Assembly: GCF_964656455.1 (NCBI RefSeq)
Contig: NC_135722.1
Coordinates: 49,990,628-50,054,627 of the forward strand
Length of the DNA: 64,000 nt
Direction of reading: 5' to 3'
From: Halichoerus grypus
Taxonomy: Eukaryota; Chordata; Mammalia; Carnivora; Phocidae
Positions 1-11,979 of this stretch are shown here, piece by piece. Position numbers and translations under genes: made by a program. A model generated the notes under the pieces. That model ran no database searches, was not told the DNA's origin, and was given only the letters and a program-made list of their open reading frames with translations. Each line of letters starts with the position of its first letter. The stretch's first letter is position 1.

Positions 1-395
1 TAGCCTGTGCTGACACCAAGTTTAATGTTATATATGGATTGGTACTAATCATTGTGCTGTGGGGCATGGACTCTTTGGGTATTTTTGTGTCTTATATGTG
101 CATCCTTCAGTCAATATTAAGAATTGCATCACGTGAGGGGAGGCTTAAGGCTCCCAACACATGTGCATCCCACATCTGTGCTGTACTCATCCTTTATGTG
201 CCTATGATTGGGCTATCTATTGTCCATCGTTTTGCCAAACACTCCTCCCCCCTCATCCATGTCTTCATGGCTCACGTCTACTTATTGGTTCCACCTGTGC
301 TCAATCCAATCATCTATAGTCTGAAGACCAAACAGATCCGCCAAGGAGTCCTCCACCTGCTTTCCCCCACAAAATTGAGTTCTACTATGATGTAG
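1..395 (+). CDS. Olfactory receptor, OR51 family, 3' part only
   Basis: The window opens inside a class I odorant receptor, a seven-helix G-protein-coupled receptor of the olfactory neuron cilium. The first full codon is at 3 and the TAG stop is at 393-395, giving 130 codons open to the left edge. What is visible runs from the end of extracellular loop 2 (ACADTKFNVIYG) through TM5 (SYMCIL), the TM6 entry (KAPNTCASHICAV), TM7 with NPIIY, and a short tail beginning KTKQIR. CASHICAV, HRFAKH and the late NPIIYS are typical of OR51. No stop or frameshift occurs in the visible part, but the N-terminal half lies outside the window, so intactness is unknown. An AATAAA at about 486 could be a polyadenylation signal. 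No subfamily is assigned. Confidence 0.85.
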   Translation, partial: ACADTKFNVIYGLVLIIVLWGMDSLGIFVSYMCILQSILRIASREGRLKAPNTCASHICAVLILYVPMIGLSIVHRFAKHSSPLIHVFMAHVYLLVPPVLNPIIYSLKTKQIRQGVLHLLSPTKLSSTMM

Positions 396-1790
396 GCATG
401 TCTTCAAGGCAATGATGACATCCATCTAAATGATTTAAACACATACTGATTTGTGTGCTCTAGGTATGTTGGCCTCATAGTTGCCAATAAAAGAGTAAAT
501 AGCAGAAATAGAGGCAAGGGTGATCACAAGAATGTCCTAAAGGAGAAAGTTGATGTCTACTGGGACAATACAGCTTGACTTAAATGTGCTTCATAAATTC
601 CCTCTAAATATGAATATGTTGGAGTGGAGTGTGTTAGAAATCATTTCCATCTATTCCCTTCCATTTCCAAGGTCATTTATCCATTAATTTCTCATTAAAT
701 ATATTAAACCATGTATCTTTGCTTCCTGATACTCTTTATTTGCCAAGAAATTTAATATTATCCTTCTTGTTATATTAATGTCTTTGTATATCTAATTTTT
801 CTTTCTTTCTTAATAATGGGAAAAATCATATATTGACATAAGAGCATACTAGGGCTTGAGGCAGAAGTTATGAATCCTCATGATGCATCTGCATCTATAC
901 ACATGTTCTGCCCTTTCTGAGGATATTTGGTTTCCTTAGGAATAAGAAGGGCCAGTGCTGGTTAGTTACAGCAACACAGACACATAATGACATTTTCATA
1001 GCTAATTTTTGAAAGATAAAACTCAAGCAGATGTTCCTAGTTCTGGCTTTCCTTAGTCTTACTTGGGGGAATAAATGTCTTGGCTTTATTTGGAATCCTT
1101 AATACTTCCATTTCCATAGATCTTTTTCCTTTATCAAGTGTCCCTGCCTCAGCTGGCACTGCCATCAATTTTTTTATTCCCATGATGATTTAGCACAGAA
1201 TCCCAAGTTCTTTTTACAATTTATAGAGAAGAATAAGATAAAGAGATGATGGTAACTGCTATTGGCTTACCCAGGTATCAATTAAAATTCCTGGGCAACT
1301 CCTATAATGTTCTTTCCTTTGATCATTCCTGTTACTATATGTAATCCCAATACCAAGACAACAGCTTCCAGTGGTCCAGTATTAACTGTTCATGTGTATG
1401 GATACACCACCTTAATTAAGAGATGAGTATATAAAACTGTCATTCCTAGCCATGATCTTTGGTATTATACATGAAAAGATCAAAGAAATATACACATTAT
1501 AAATTAAAATGAGTCTATGTATATATGTTTACTTGAGGGAAAAACAATTGACTCATTAAATACTAATGAGCCAGACAAGTGAGACAATTCATTGTAATGA
1601 TTAGATAATACCAATAAGATGATAATAATATTCCATTAGTGAAGGTAAATAATTATGATGCTGCTCAGTAGTTAGAGATGTAAAACAATGCAGTTTATCT
1701 TTGCATTTGTATTTTCAGGTTAATTATATTTGTACTTTCAGGTACTTCTTAACTCTGAAGTCACATACCCTCTTTGTTCAAAGTGATTTA
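396..1790. other. Intergenic DNA, nothing recognised
   Basis: This AT-rich stretch follows the OR51 fragment. I see no open frame with family resemblance, no clear repeat boundary and no tandem repeat. Short open frames here have no recognisable motif. Confidence 0.5.
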
Positions 1791-2054
1791 GTAAGTCACC
1801 TATTTTATTTTATTAATTTTATTTTTAAAGGTTTTATTTGTTTACATATTTATTTGATAGAGAGAGAGAACATGTGTATGAGGGAGGGGTGGGGCAGAGG
1901 GAGAGGGAGAAAATTTCAAACAGACTCCACGCTAAGTGTGAGGTGGAGGAAAGGCTGGAACTCATGACCCTGAAATCATGACTTGAGCCGAAACCAAGAG
2001 TCCCACGTTTAACTGATTGAGACACTCAGGCACCCCCGTAAGTCAACTATTTTA
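1791..2054 (-). repeat. Old carnivore tRNA-derived SINE with target duplication
   Basis: On the minus strand a diverged SINE runs from its head (CCTGAGTGTCTCAATCAG) through a CT-rich body to a T-rich stretch at the left. It is flanked by near-identical 17-bp target duplications: GTAAGTCACCTATTTTA at 1791-1807 and GTAAGTCAACTATTTTA at 2038-2054, one mismatch. The many differences from the other SINE copies here suggest an older insertion. Confidence 0.85.
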
Positions 2055-3919
2055 ATTCACCAATCTGAAATTATCATGAAATTCTTCTATTGACACCCAT
2101 GAACTACCTCATCCACCAGATTTGAAAAATTATTTAGTATCAGTCAGAAAACACTGGAAAATGCTGCATTTTCCACTGAGGAACATTCAAAGCAGGGTTC
2201 AATAATATGATATTCATTTAGAATGTTCCTACATGCCAAATATGGGTCTCAGCTTCACCTTTGCTGTTGATCTCACAGAGTCATGTCTAATCACAAATGT
2301 CCTGTTATTCCCAGAGAAAAATCATGTATGCAACTGCTTTTCCCTATGGCCCTTAAGATTATGTAATTTATTCCTTGTTTAGATTATGACATTGATTTTT
2401 TTTGGTCTACTTCATGGTTTATGTCTCAAATAATTTGTGACCATATATTTATTTCTTGATTCTTTCAATACATATTTTGTAGATCTCACGTACCCTGGGT
2501 TTCTTGTTAGTGTGGATACTCATTGAAAGATACATTTTCTCCATCTTAATGAAAGAGATACATACTCTATAACAAAAAAAGAAAGAAAAAGAAAAAAAAA
2601 TGTTTTCCAGGTAAGATAAGGACATTGAGTTCCAAAAGTAAAGAGTTCTGGAATGATATGAAAGATGAAAATGACAAATGAGAAACTAAAAATAACAACG
2701 GCAGAAAATGTCCATTGGCTTTCCAGAGTGTCTAGACAATGTGTCCAGGCTGGCCCTAGATTGTTTACAACACACGTGAGGCAATGAGTTAAATTTACAA
2801 GCTCTGACTTTACCATACAACCATTAAGAAATACTATGAATTTCCTATTCATGTCCAGAAATCTTTGTAAGTATAATGTTGTAGAAATCTGTTAGTTTGT
2901 TGGTTTTCCTTCAGTAGATACAGGAAAGTCATAGAAATCAGCAAAACATGAGATGAGAAATATTTAACACCCTATAGCCTCTGGGAAGTTGAAGTACTGG
3001 CTCATGAAGTATCTCCTTCTTATTCTTGGCAGGATATGCTGCAAATGCAACCCACCTGAGGCAGTTATTTCTCATTCTTGTCATTATTTTAATGACTCCT
3101 TGGAGGTAAAAACTATTTAAAGTGAGTACCGTTCAAATCTTCCCTGTATCAAAACTTCTCAGCAGTACACTCCCTAACAGATACTGAGTCAACAGCCTAC
3201 TTTCACTTAAGTTTAGTTGCATAATTTCATAAATCAGAAGAATGCTAATTATCAATAAAAATATGAGATAAAGTGCAGTACCTGGCATGCCATAACACAA
3301 GTTCATGTCAGATTTTCAGTCTTTTCTTTAATTTCTGGCCTAGATTTCTAGGCTTTATATGTGTACCTATCATTAGATGGCAAAGAGGTTGAGTCAGTGC
3401 ATGGTAAAATAGGATAATACATTTCTAAAGTAATACCTGAAGACAAAACTCTCACAAGTGAAAGCTGAAAAAATTATATAATTTCAAAGATAGCTAGTAA
3501 AAAGTCATGGAAGAGACATTCATGGAAGATATCATCAGAAGTTACATTGTAGGTTAAATGGGGTCAGGTGATAGCATGGCCTCTACTGGATGCCTTATGA
3601 TTTGCATTATACATCTTCCAACATATCTGCTGGTCCATTGGTATTGGGGCTTTCTGACAACATAGATGACTGAGAACTCACCCTTTATTTGTACGATTAT
3701 TTATCACCTATCTTTGTTGAGTTACTTGAGGGAAATGAAAAGTCATAAGATACTGTTACTAACTTCAAAAACTTCCAGAAGAGTGAGAGACAAATATGTA
3801 CATGGGGACTGTGAACATATGAATATTTCTCAGAGATATGTGCTTCCTTTGTGCAAGTTAGAAGTTGATTTCATAAGGATTATTCCAGAAATATATAAGT
3901 GACCCTAAAGGACTCTCTG
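2055..3919. other. Intergenic DNA, nothing recognised
   Basis: No receptor remnant or known repeat was recognised. A short A/G-rich tract lies at about 2573-2600. Open frames here are short and without family motifs. Confidence 0.45.
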
Positions 3920-4852
3920 CTATAATTTCAGGAGATTACCTAGAATACAGGTGCGTATCTCCTGGGTTTTAACACAGTACACAACAGGGTTGAGAACAGG
4001 AGGAATCAATAGGTATACATAACCCAAGATAACATGCACCATGTGTGGAACATGTTTCCCAAAGCGATGGATAATAGATACCCCCAGCATAGGGATATAC
4101 ACCAGCAACACAGCACAGATGTGGGAGACACAAGTGTTAAGGGCCTTGAATTGTTCTTCCCGGGAAGCAATGCCTAGCACAGTGATCAGAATCTTCACAT
4201 AAGAGAGGAGAATGAGTACAGAATCCACTCCAAAGGTGATGAGAATGATGATGAGGCCATAGATGCTATTTATTCGGTGGTCAGAACAGGAGAACTTAAT
4301 GATACCTGGATGCAGGCAGTAGGAATGGGACAGCACATTAACCTTACAAAACCTGAGTCGCTTAATGAGATAGGGTCCTGGGAAGATGACAGCCACAGCC
4401 CGTAGCAGAAGCCCCACACCTATCTTGGCGATGGTGGAATCAGTCAAGTTAGTAGTGTACCTGAGTGGGTTGGAGATGGCCACATATCAGTCAAAAGCCA
4501 TGGTGAGGAGGATGCCTGACTCCATTAAGGAAAACACATGAATGAAGAACATCTGGATGAGGCAGGCACCAAAGTCTATTTCACGATCATTAAGCCAGAA
4601 AAGCTTGAGCAGCGTGGGCAGGGTGGCAGCACAGAGTCCCAGGTCAGTAGCAGCCAGCATGGAGAGAAAAAGTTACATGGGTGCATGAAGTGACTGTTTC
4701 ACCTGAATAACCACCAAGATGGTGATGTTCCCCATTAGGGCAATCAGGTAGAGGGCACAAAACAAAATGGAAATCACTGGATGTGAGTCTTCCAGACCAG
4801 GGAAACCACTCAGAAGAAAGGGTCTATAGGTACTACCATTGAAAAAGACCAT
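3920..4852 (-). pseudogene. OR51-family olfactory receptor pseudogene, two nonsense codons
   Basis: A full-length receptor frame reads on the minus strand from ATG at 4852-4850 to the stop at 3920-3922, 311 codons with no frameshift, but it contains two in-frame stops. The first is TAA in place of the aromatic residue in the intracellular loop 1 motif (HAPM-stop-LFLSML). The second is TGA replacing the conserved Arg of the TM3 motif (MAFD-stop-YVAI, about 4484-4486). Other landmarks are intact: GFPGLE near the N-terminus, GN of TM1, SHSYCLH, KALNTCVSHICAV, NPVVY and a KTQEIR tail. SHSYCLH and CVSHICAVL place it in OR51; the subfamily is not assigned. Two independent nonsense changes at conserved sites mean it cannot make a receptor, though it was lost recently enough to keep its frame. 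Confidence 0.9.
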
Positions 4853-5175
4853 GATGTGTCATTTGGAATAACCAATAGTGTTAACCAACTGTTTTATAAC
4901 CAACTGTTTTACTCTTTGTGTCTAGAGTAAAACAGTCTGGATTAGCACACCATCACCATGAGCCTTATGTCATGAAGTTGACATTCTGTGTTTATGCTGT
5001 TAACTACATAAATTTCCTTCACCACCTATTCAAAGCTGTAATCAAAGAGAAACATGCAGGTACTAGTAAACTTTCAGACAAGAGATCATAATAAGAAACT
5101 TATATTGGCTATTTAGTTTCCCCATATAACATTATTTTAATCAAGATATGAAATAGCATATTAAAACATTGTCTC

Positions 5176-5382
5176 TGCTCTGAGAAACAAACTGAGGGTT
5201 CTAGAGGGGAGGGGTGTGGGGGGATGGGTTAGCCTGGTGATGGGTATTAAAGAGGGCATGTACTGCATGGAGCACTGGGTGTTATATGAAAACAGTGGAT
5301 CGTGGATCACCATATCAAAAACTAATGATGTATTATATGGTGACTAACATAACATAATAAAATTAAATTAAATTAAAAAAAA
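5176..5382 (+). mobile_element. LINE-1 3' end, 5'-truncated
   Basis: The last ~200 bp of the L1 family seen in full at 17759-24777: the AACAAACTGAGGGTTCTAG block, GGAGCACTGGGTGTTAT, CAAAAACTAATGATGTA and the terminal AACATAACATAATAAAA with an A-rich tail. No clear target duplication was found. Confidence 0.85.
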
Positions 5383-6056
5383 GATTATTAATTTACTTTT
5401 ACTTCTGTCCACTCCCCAACAATGCTTTATTGAACAATCTGGAACTTTAATACTAAATTATTATCAATTGAGGCATTTTGGACTCCACATTTGTCATCCA
5501 AAATATCAGTTATTGCACCAAAATAACATCATGTTTTTCAGGTATAAAATTGGCAGAATTCCTAGGTTCTCTGTCAAAATCAACAAACAGTCTAGAGAAG
5601 AATAGCAAAGCACCAATGCCAGTCTCAAGAACAAAAGACTCTAGGATGATGAAATTCAAATTCCTCAATTTTGAGCAAAAACCATGCTTTGTAGCTTGTC
5701 CTTACCCCCACCTCCTGCCTAGAATGTTGGAAATGTTGTGTCTCCCATCAGATCCTATATCTGGAAAAAAACATCCTACAGCATTGCACACATTGGTTAT
5801 TAAATAGGATCAGAGCCATAGGAGAATCTAGAGTATGGGGTTGATATGTCTTTATTGAGCATTTATCCCTAACACTGCTTCTGTAGAGAGAGTAGCCTAG
5901 GATTATCTCCATCCACACCCTAAGTAGCTGAAGCATTCATTTGATCATTGGTTTATATAATTTAATTATGATTATCACTGTAAACTATTAGAATACCCAG
6001 CATTTTAGGTGCAAATGATGCAGTAGTTTCAAAGTATCCCTTGTTTCTTTCTCCCT
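5383..6056. other. Intergenic DNA, nothing recognised
   Basis: Unique-looking AT-rich sequence between an L1 3' end and the splice acceptor of the next receptor exon. No repeat or gene was identified. Confidence 0.4.
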
Positions 6057-6058
6057 AG
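6036..6058 (+). other. Splice acceptor before an OR coding exon
   Basis: A pyrimidine-rich run ends in CTCCCTAG at 6051-6058, about 30 bases before the receptor frame. Vertebrate OR coding regions usually lie on one exon preceded by an intron with such an acceptor. It therefore marks the likely 5' limit of the coding exon of the pseudogene that follows. Confidence 0.6.
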
Positions 6059-6088
6059 GAATCAGACTTTGAGGAGCTCAGGTTAGGG

Positions 6089-7033
6089 ATAACTTCTGGC
6101 AACAACTCCATTCCTCAACCTTTGATATTTGTCCTGGCTGGAATTCCTGGCCTGGAATCTTCCCATGACTGGTTCTCTGTGCCCTTTTTCTTGGTATTTG
6201 TCATTACAATTATTGGGAATGCCACCATCTTATGCATCATCTGAATGGAGAAGAGTCTTCACGAGCCCATGTTTCTCCTCCTGGCCATGCTATCTGTTGT
6301 TGACCTGTCCCTGGCCAGTGTCACGGTGCCCCGCATGCTGGGTATCTTCTGGATGAATGCCAAAGAAATCAGCTTCAATGCCTGCCTCACACAGATGTTT
6401 TTCATCCCTTCCTTTTATGTCATGGAGTCTGGGATCCTCCTAGCCATGGCTTTTGACAGATTTGTGGCTTTCTTGTTCCCTCTGAGATATACCACCATCC
6501 TTGCTAACAACATACTTGTGAAGATGGCCCTGGCTGTCCTGGCAAGGGCAGCGGCAGTGCTGACTCCAGCACCCATCCTGGCAAAAAGACTGGAAAGCTT
6601 CCAAACCCACATCATCGCTTACTCCTACTGTGCCTACATGGCTGTGGTGCAGATAGCCTGTGGAGATGTCTCCAAGCACATTGTCTATGGCTTCATGGTT
6701 ATTGTAGCAACTGTGGGATTTGATCTGTTTTTTATTATTCTGTCATATGGACTGATCCTTTGTGCTGTCTTTCAGATCCCCTCTTGGGAGGCACGGAGCA
6801 AAGCTCTCAGTACATGTGGCTCCCATCTTTGTGTTATAGCTCTCTTTTATTCTCCTGTTGTCTTCTCTGTCCTGGCCCAGATCTTAGGCTACCATATGGC
6901 TCCCCATCTACAGATTATCCTTGACAATCTCTACTTCCTAGTGCCTCCCATGGTCAACCCCTTGATTTATGGGGCCCAGATTAAGCAAATGCGAGAGCGG
7001 GTGCTGCAGATCCTCCACTGTCATAGAAACTGA
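6089..7033 (+). pseudogene. OR52/OR56-like olfactory receptor pseudogene, start lost, one nonsense codon
   Basis: A 315-codon receptor frame runs to TGA at 7031-7033. The position expected for the initiator reads ATA (6089-6091), followed by TSGNNS with a glycosylation-type NNS; no in-frame ATG lies between the splice acceptor and that point, so the start appears lost by ATG to ATA. A second lesion is TGA at 6242-6244 at the TM1/intracellular loop 1 border, just before MEKSLHEPM. The rest is clean: GIPGLE, GN of TM1, MAFDRFVAF in TM3, [25 protein letters not shown] and [17 protein letters not shown] and the short N-terminus fit OR52/OR56-type class I receptors; the subfamily is not assigned. 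AFLFPLRY in place of the usual AICNPLRY is atypical. Translation from the internal ATG at 6245 would lack TM1. Confidence 0.88.
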
Positions 7034-7667
7034 GGGTGATATCTGAGGTGGACAGGACACCTGTGATATGGGGCTGGAAACCTTGTTAGGTTGGAGGCAG
7101 AGATAATGTCTGCCAGATTTGAGGCTTCATGGGATTAGGAATAGCCAAGGCAAGAGAAGGACTCGGTGTGGGAATGTAACTGGGGCATGTCCTCTCCATC
7201 AGAATGTAGTTGTCATTATGAAACCCTCATGACCAGAACCTTCCCCAAATGTTTATTATGCAAGTAATAAAATAGGAGAATATGTTGTTTTTAATGGTAT
7301 TATTTAATCCCATCAAGTAACATAAATTGTAAGCACATTTTTTCAAATGACCTAAAATGAATTTAGTCATATTCTTAAGATCTATGGACAAAATTAATTA
7401 TCCAAAATTTTTTGTTGATTTCATGACTTTCCTTCCACAGTTATGTTTCAGATATTTCACAATGTGGAATCACGTAGCATGGAAAATAATCCTAATGGAA
7501 ATAAGCATGTGTAAATATCTATGATCATATCTCTGAGTAATGAGCTCCTTTTTGGTCTGAAGACTTTTAATAGAGAAGAGTCATCTTTAGAGAGTTACTG
7601 TTACTGTCAGAATATGGAACCAATATGCAGTGGACTGCGCTTGATAGGTAAGCATTTTACAAAGGAT
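7034..7667. other. Downstream flank of the OR52/56-like pseudogene
   Basis: No gene or repeat was recognised. An AATAAA at about 7266 could be the old polyadenylation signal of the upstream pseudogene. Confidence 0.4.
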
Positions 7668-7884
7668 AAAAAAAGACCTGGGCGCCTGGGTGGCTCAGTC
7701 GTTAAGCGTCTGCCTTTGGCTCAGGTCATGATCCCAGGGTCCTGGGATCGAGTCCCACATCGGGCTCCCTGCTCGGCAAGAAGCCTGCTTCTCCCTCTCC
7801 CGCTCCCCCTGCTTGTGTTCCTGCTCTCGCTATCTCTCTCTCTGTCAAATAAATAAATAAAATCTTTAAAAAAAAAAAAGACCT
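7668..7884 (+). repeat. Carnivore tRNA-derived SINE, young copy
   Basis: The plus-strand copy starts at GGGCGCCTGGGTGGCTCAG (7680), passes through the tRNA-like promoter region and CT-rich body, and ends in AAATAAATAAATAAAATCTT plus poly(A). AAAAAAAGACCT at 7668-7679 recurs after the tail, a target duplication. It is close to the consensus of the other young copies. Confidence 0.92.
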
Positions 7885-8149
7885 AACAACGTTATTTTCT
7901 TCACTAGCTTTGTTTTCTCCCTTCCACCTACCTGACCTCATAGGCTTTCAAAAATTTAAAACACCCAAATGTGTATCTTAAACCATTAATTATGTCTGTG
8001 TTCCAGAAAACATATTACAATAACCTTGTGAACCACTCTTCTTAAACACCTTAAACTTAAATCTTCCCAAACTAAACTCTTAGTCTCCTTGCCAGCTTGA
8101 TTGTCCCCATTTTTTTTCTTTTGACTTGAGTTAAGTTAGAAACTTTGAA

Positions 8150-8830
8150 ATTACTTAATTATTTTTATTTCTTTTCCTTCATCCAGCCTCTGGCCGAGAT
8201 TTCCCTGAACGTTTCCACTCTCTTCTGTTCTACCTCATACTTTCATCACTGTCAGTCTCTGTACTGAAGATTCTAACTTTCCTATACCCAATATCTCTCA
8301 TATTCAAAGTTGTTATTCACACTACAACACTGCTGTGTTTCCCAAGCAAATATCTCATTTTGTCCACTGAAATCTTCACCACGTATTCCTCAAGACAAAA
8401 TCTTCACTCCACACCACAGCATGGCACGCAAGTTATTGCATGACTTGACTCCAGTCTGCCTGGCCAGGTGCTTTATTTTCACTAAATCATAGAATAGGCA
8501 CAAATCCAGCTACCCTTGGCTGCTTTGTTTGCAAAAAACTACACATTCCTTGCTACTTCAGCTCATTCTTTGTGCTATTTGGGAGGCATTTTCCTTTGAT
8601 CTTTCTTACTCAAAATTCTTCCCACCTCAAGAGACACTTTCTTCAATTTGTTTTTCTTAATGCTTGTCTTCAAATTATATCAACCAGTCATTTTCTGTAT
8701 CACCAGACACTTTAGGTTTCTTTGACACTCATTTGTCTGTGATCTGTCCTGTACTTTAGATGCCAGTCTGCACGCCTTGCCATGACTCCTACACTGACAT
8801 TTCTTTAAGGACAAGGGCCATGCCCAGAAA
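8150..8830 (+). repeat. Possible ancient L2-like remnant
   Basis: Pyrimidine-rich text with phrases resembling the L2 3' region (CACTCATTTGTCTGTGATCTG; TTTCTTTAAGGACAAGGGCC). It is too diverged for a firm call by eye. Confidence 0.35.
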
Positions 8831-9289
8831 CTGAATTTTGCACTGCACATAAGCAGGTTGTAATTCTCCTTGTCTTAGTTTTTCAAAAATGGTATTAAAC
8901 ATCAACTCATAAACCAATGGATGACTATACCTGTAAATCATACCCATCTCCCTATCTCTAATGTTCATAATTTAGATATCCCTAGGTCTACCTGGATCAA
9001 ATATCATAGAGATGACATTTATTTCCCACAAACCTATACAAATATACATGCTTTTTCTTTCATATTCATGCTTCCAATAATCTTATTTGTCTATAAACAT
9101 CTCTTTCTCTCAGTCTCTCTCTGTAACATGCTATCATATTCATATCTATACACATTCATACACTGCACCTGAGATACACAAGCATTCATAAGAACACATA
9201 TGTGCATGTATATCTGATGTGCATATCAATTACATCAATAAATATGTAAAAACACTATTAATCTCCTCACAGTTTGCCTGCACCAGTTT

Positions 9290-9735
9290 TCAAAGACCTA
9301 AGTTGCTCTAGTAAATTAATGACTCCTCTCAGAATGCCACTACCACATGCTCTTTATCAACTTTTGGGACTCATCTTATGCAATACTTCCTCTGTAAGCC
9401 TTCCCTGACCTCCCAACTCTTCTTTTTCTCCGTTCTATATTGGGATCATTTTCAGTGGTCCCCAGTGCTACTTAATCCTTTCTCAATCATAACACATATC
9501 TTAACATATGATAATTGCCTCTTTACATGGTCTTTTTCTACACTAAAATGAATGTTTTCCGCATCCCCGCCAACATCTGTCGTTTCCTGACTTGTTAATT
9601 TTAGCCATTCTGACTGGTGTGAGGTGGTATCTCAAAAAAATTTAAAATGAATGTTTTCTCTATGCTTGTTTTCATACTATCTAGAATTCCCATGTTATGA
9701 GTTTAATAAGTATCTATTGAATAAATTAAGTCTCA
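9290..9735 (+). repeat. L2-like LINE 3' remnant, interrupted
   Basis: Contains CTGTAAGCCTTCCCTGACCTCCC and ends in TAAGTATCTATTGAATAAAT, both characteristic of L2 3' ends. It is split at 9560-9643 by a small L1-derived insertion. Confidence 0.55.
9545..9658 (-). mobile_element. 84-bp inverted L1 micro-insertion with 15-bp target duplication
   Basis: AAAATGAATGTTTTC occurs at 9545-9559 and again at 9644-9658. Between them, 9560-9636 is the reverse complement of an L1 ORF2 segment (compare 23840-23905 and 37905-37975), followed by a short A-rich run ending at 9643. The target duplication shows that this is a retrotransposition product. The inverted ORF2 piece joined to a plus-strand A tail fits twin priming with almost no 3' segment. 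Confidence 0.8.
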
Positions 9736-9809
9736 TTTCAAATACCTTCTTTGATGTAACAACAAGATCATAAAAGAATGCACAGACTTACACATTAAGC
9801 CCACGCACT

Positions 9810-9934
9810 GAAAATAAAATAAAGGAAGGGAAGATAAAAGGAAGGAAAGGAAGGAGGTAGGGAAAAAGGACAGAAGGGTGGGGAGTGATAGAGGAAAGAA
9901 GGGAAGGAGAGAAGGAGGCAGGGAGGAAGGAAGT
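9810..9934 (+). repeat. Purine-only GGAA/AAGG-rich low-complexity tract
   Basis: About 125 bases almost entirely A and G with repeated GGAAGG and GAAGG units, irregular rather than a clean tandem repeat. Confidence 0.85.
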
Positions 9935-11166
9935 ATTTTGTTTGCCTGGTCAGAATTCTTCTACATTGAGGATCCTTTTATAGTAGTCAAATCTCTTTGA
10001 CTCCATTTCTGAATATTATTTAGGCATGTTCTTTCACCTTCAGTGGGCCAGTGGTGTTCCCTCAAATATAATTCCCCTTCTCAACTTTTGTAATTATATT
10101 TTGCTAGATTACAAACACCCCAAAATTAAGAATTTAGGGTTGATTGGTCTTAATATTCTCACTTCAGTTTTCTCACATGGTTGCATGACAAAAAGTTACA
10201 TGGGCTGGAACCCTCTGAAGGTTCAGTAAGGATGGACATCCAATATGGCTTCACTGACAAGCCTGGTGCCACAGTGCTCCTCCCCCCAGGCTCTCCATAA
10301 AATTAACCTGGGTTTCTTACCTGGTGTTTCAGAGCTGTAAGAGATAAAAAGCAGAAGTTGCTAGGCCAGATATGACCTATACCTAAGACTTACACAGCAT
10401 CACTTTTGTAGTATTCTATTGCTCGAGGCCGTCAAAGGATTTGACCAAGTCAAGGGGTTGGAAAGTAGACTCGTGCCTGATGCTTATATTGCAAAAGAAC
10501 AGGGAGTTTAGAAAATACTGTTATAGCCATCTTTGACAGATCCAATCTGGCACAGTTTCCTCTCTGACTACAAGAGTTCACATCCCTTTCATATGCAACA
10601 TATACTTAACACCTCCTCCAAACTTCCAGGTCTCACCCTATTTTGATATCTATCCAGAATTTCATCATCTAAATCATATCCAGATGTAAATGAGGCTTCA
10701 TAGGTTTAGTTCCTTAGATATAGTTCATTGAGTATGGTCTCTCTTTCTCTGAACCTCTATTAACTAAAAAGATAAGTCTTCTGCCTCCTACACTGCCAAT
10801 GTATAATGTTAATATAGCAATAGGATAACTGCAAAAACATTCCCATTCCAAAAGAGGGAGAAAGATGGAGCATGGTAGTTGCTGGTCCATAGCATACTGA
10901 AATCTAAGCAGTGTTCCCAGCTTTTTTATTAAGGCATATCCTGCTCTATGAGGATAATTCTGTTTCTTTGATCTTTCTGAGATCTGGGGTCTGTACTCTG
11001 CATAATCATTCATTTTCTAAAAGAAGTGAGTCAAATTTTCACTTTACCTTTCTAAGCCTATAGGTTGGGGACTCCAGTGGTACTTTTCATTTTGAACTGT
11101 CTCTGTCTTTTTCAGTCTAACCAGGCAGTTCTTGACCATTAAAGGATTTTAAAAATGCACACCTTT
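9935..11166. repeat. Intergenic DNA with a possible ancient interspersed repeat at 10330-10560
   Basis: Most of this stretch shows nothing recognisable. The part with CACTTTTGTAGTATTCTATT followed by an AAGGGGTTGG block recalls the end of a widespread ancient mammalian repeat, but I cannot name the family. Confidence 0.3.
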
Positions 11167-11255
11167 ACGAAAACAATGGATAGTGGATCACTATATCAAA
11201 AACTAATGATGTATTGTATGGTGACTAACATAACATAATAAAATTTAAAAAAAAG
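11167..11255 (+). mobile_element. LINE-1 3' end, severely 5'-truncated
   Basis: Only the last ~90 bp of the L1 remain, beginning ACGAAAACAATGG and ending AACATAACATAATAAAATTT plus A-rich tail. Confidence 0.85.
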
Positions 11256-11599
11256 AAGAAGATAGCTCTTACTTTAAGAACATATAATGTCTGGAGAAAA
11301 AGTAAATGAGAAAAATTTTGTGTTCAAACTCAGAAATTCCTGAAGCTTTATGGTTTTTATGAGTACTATTTGAATGTTAAACACTTATTTCTTTAACTCA
11401 TTTTTCTCTATACATATTTTGTTACAAGTGGCACTTTCAACATTATCCAGAAGTTTCCCTCATCAAACCTATCAGTTCATTAGGTATATTTTTATTATCT
11501 ACCTTAACAAAGGTGACAGTTTTGTTAGTTGTTCCACCATTACAAAGCACAGATCGCTTTCTTCTCTGGTACACAATAACAATTTTGTCATTCTATTTA

Positions 11600-11844
11600 A
11601 AGCCTTCATTAACAGTCTTTTTTTTTTTTTTTTTTTTTAAGATTTTATTTATTTATTTGACAGAGAGAGAGAGAATACAAGCAGGCGGAGCAGCAGGCAG
11701 AGGGAGAGGGAGAAGCAGGTTCCCCACGGAGCAGGGAGCCTGATGTGGGGCTCGATCCCAGGACCTTGGGATCATGACCTGAGCTGAAGGCAGACGCTTA
11801 ACCGACTGAGCCACCCAGGCGCCCAAGCCTTCATTAACAGTCTT
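11600..11844 (-). repeat. Carnivore tRNA-derived SINE, young copy
   Basis: Minus-strand SINE: poly(T) at the left, head GGGCGCCTGGGTGGCTCAG at the right end (about 11824). The 20-bp target duplication AAGCCTTCATTAACAGTCTT is perfect at 11600-11619 and 11825-11844. Confidence 0.95.
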
Positions 11845-11979
11845 ACCGATACCCTTCAAGCTTCTGTCCATGCACTCAAAACCAGTGCTTCATGTTTTAG
11901 GTCTTTATTACTGCAGAACCCAACTCTTAACATCATTTTTTTTCTTATATTTTAACTAGTGTTGTGTACTATAACATCC

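Noticed and set aside
6415..6679. Minus-strand open frames within the OR52/56-like pseudogene
   Set aside because: Antisense shadows of receptor sequence.
7680..7760. tRNA gene in the SINE heads
   Set aside because: The SINE 5' part derives from a tRNA, but no copy keeps a cloverleaf with intact arms. These are SINE promoters, not tRNA genes.
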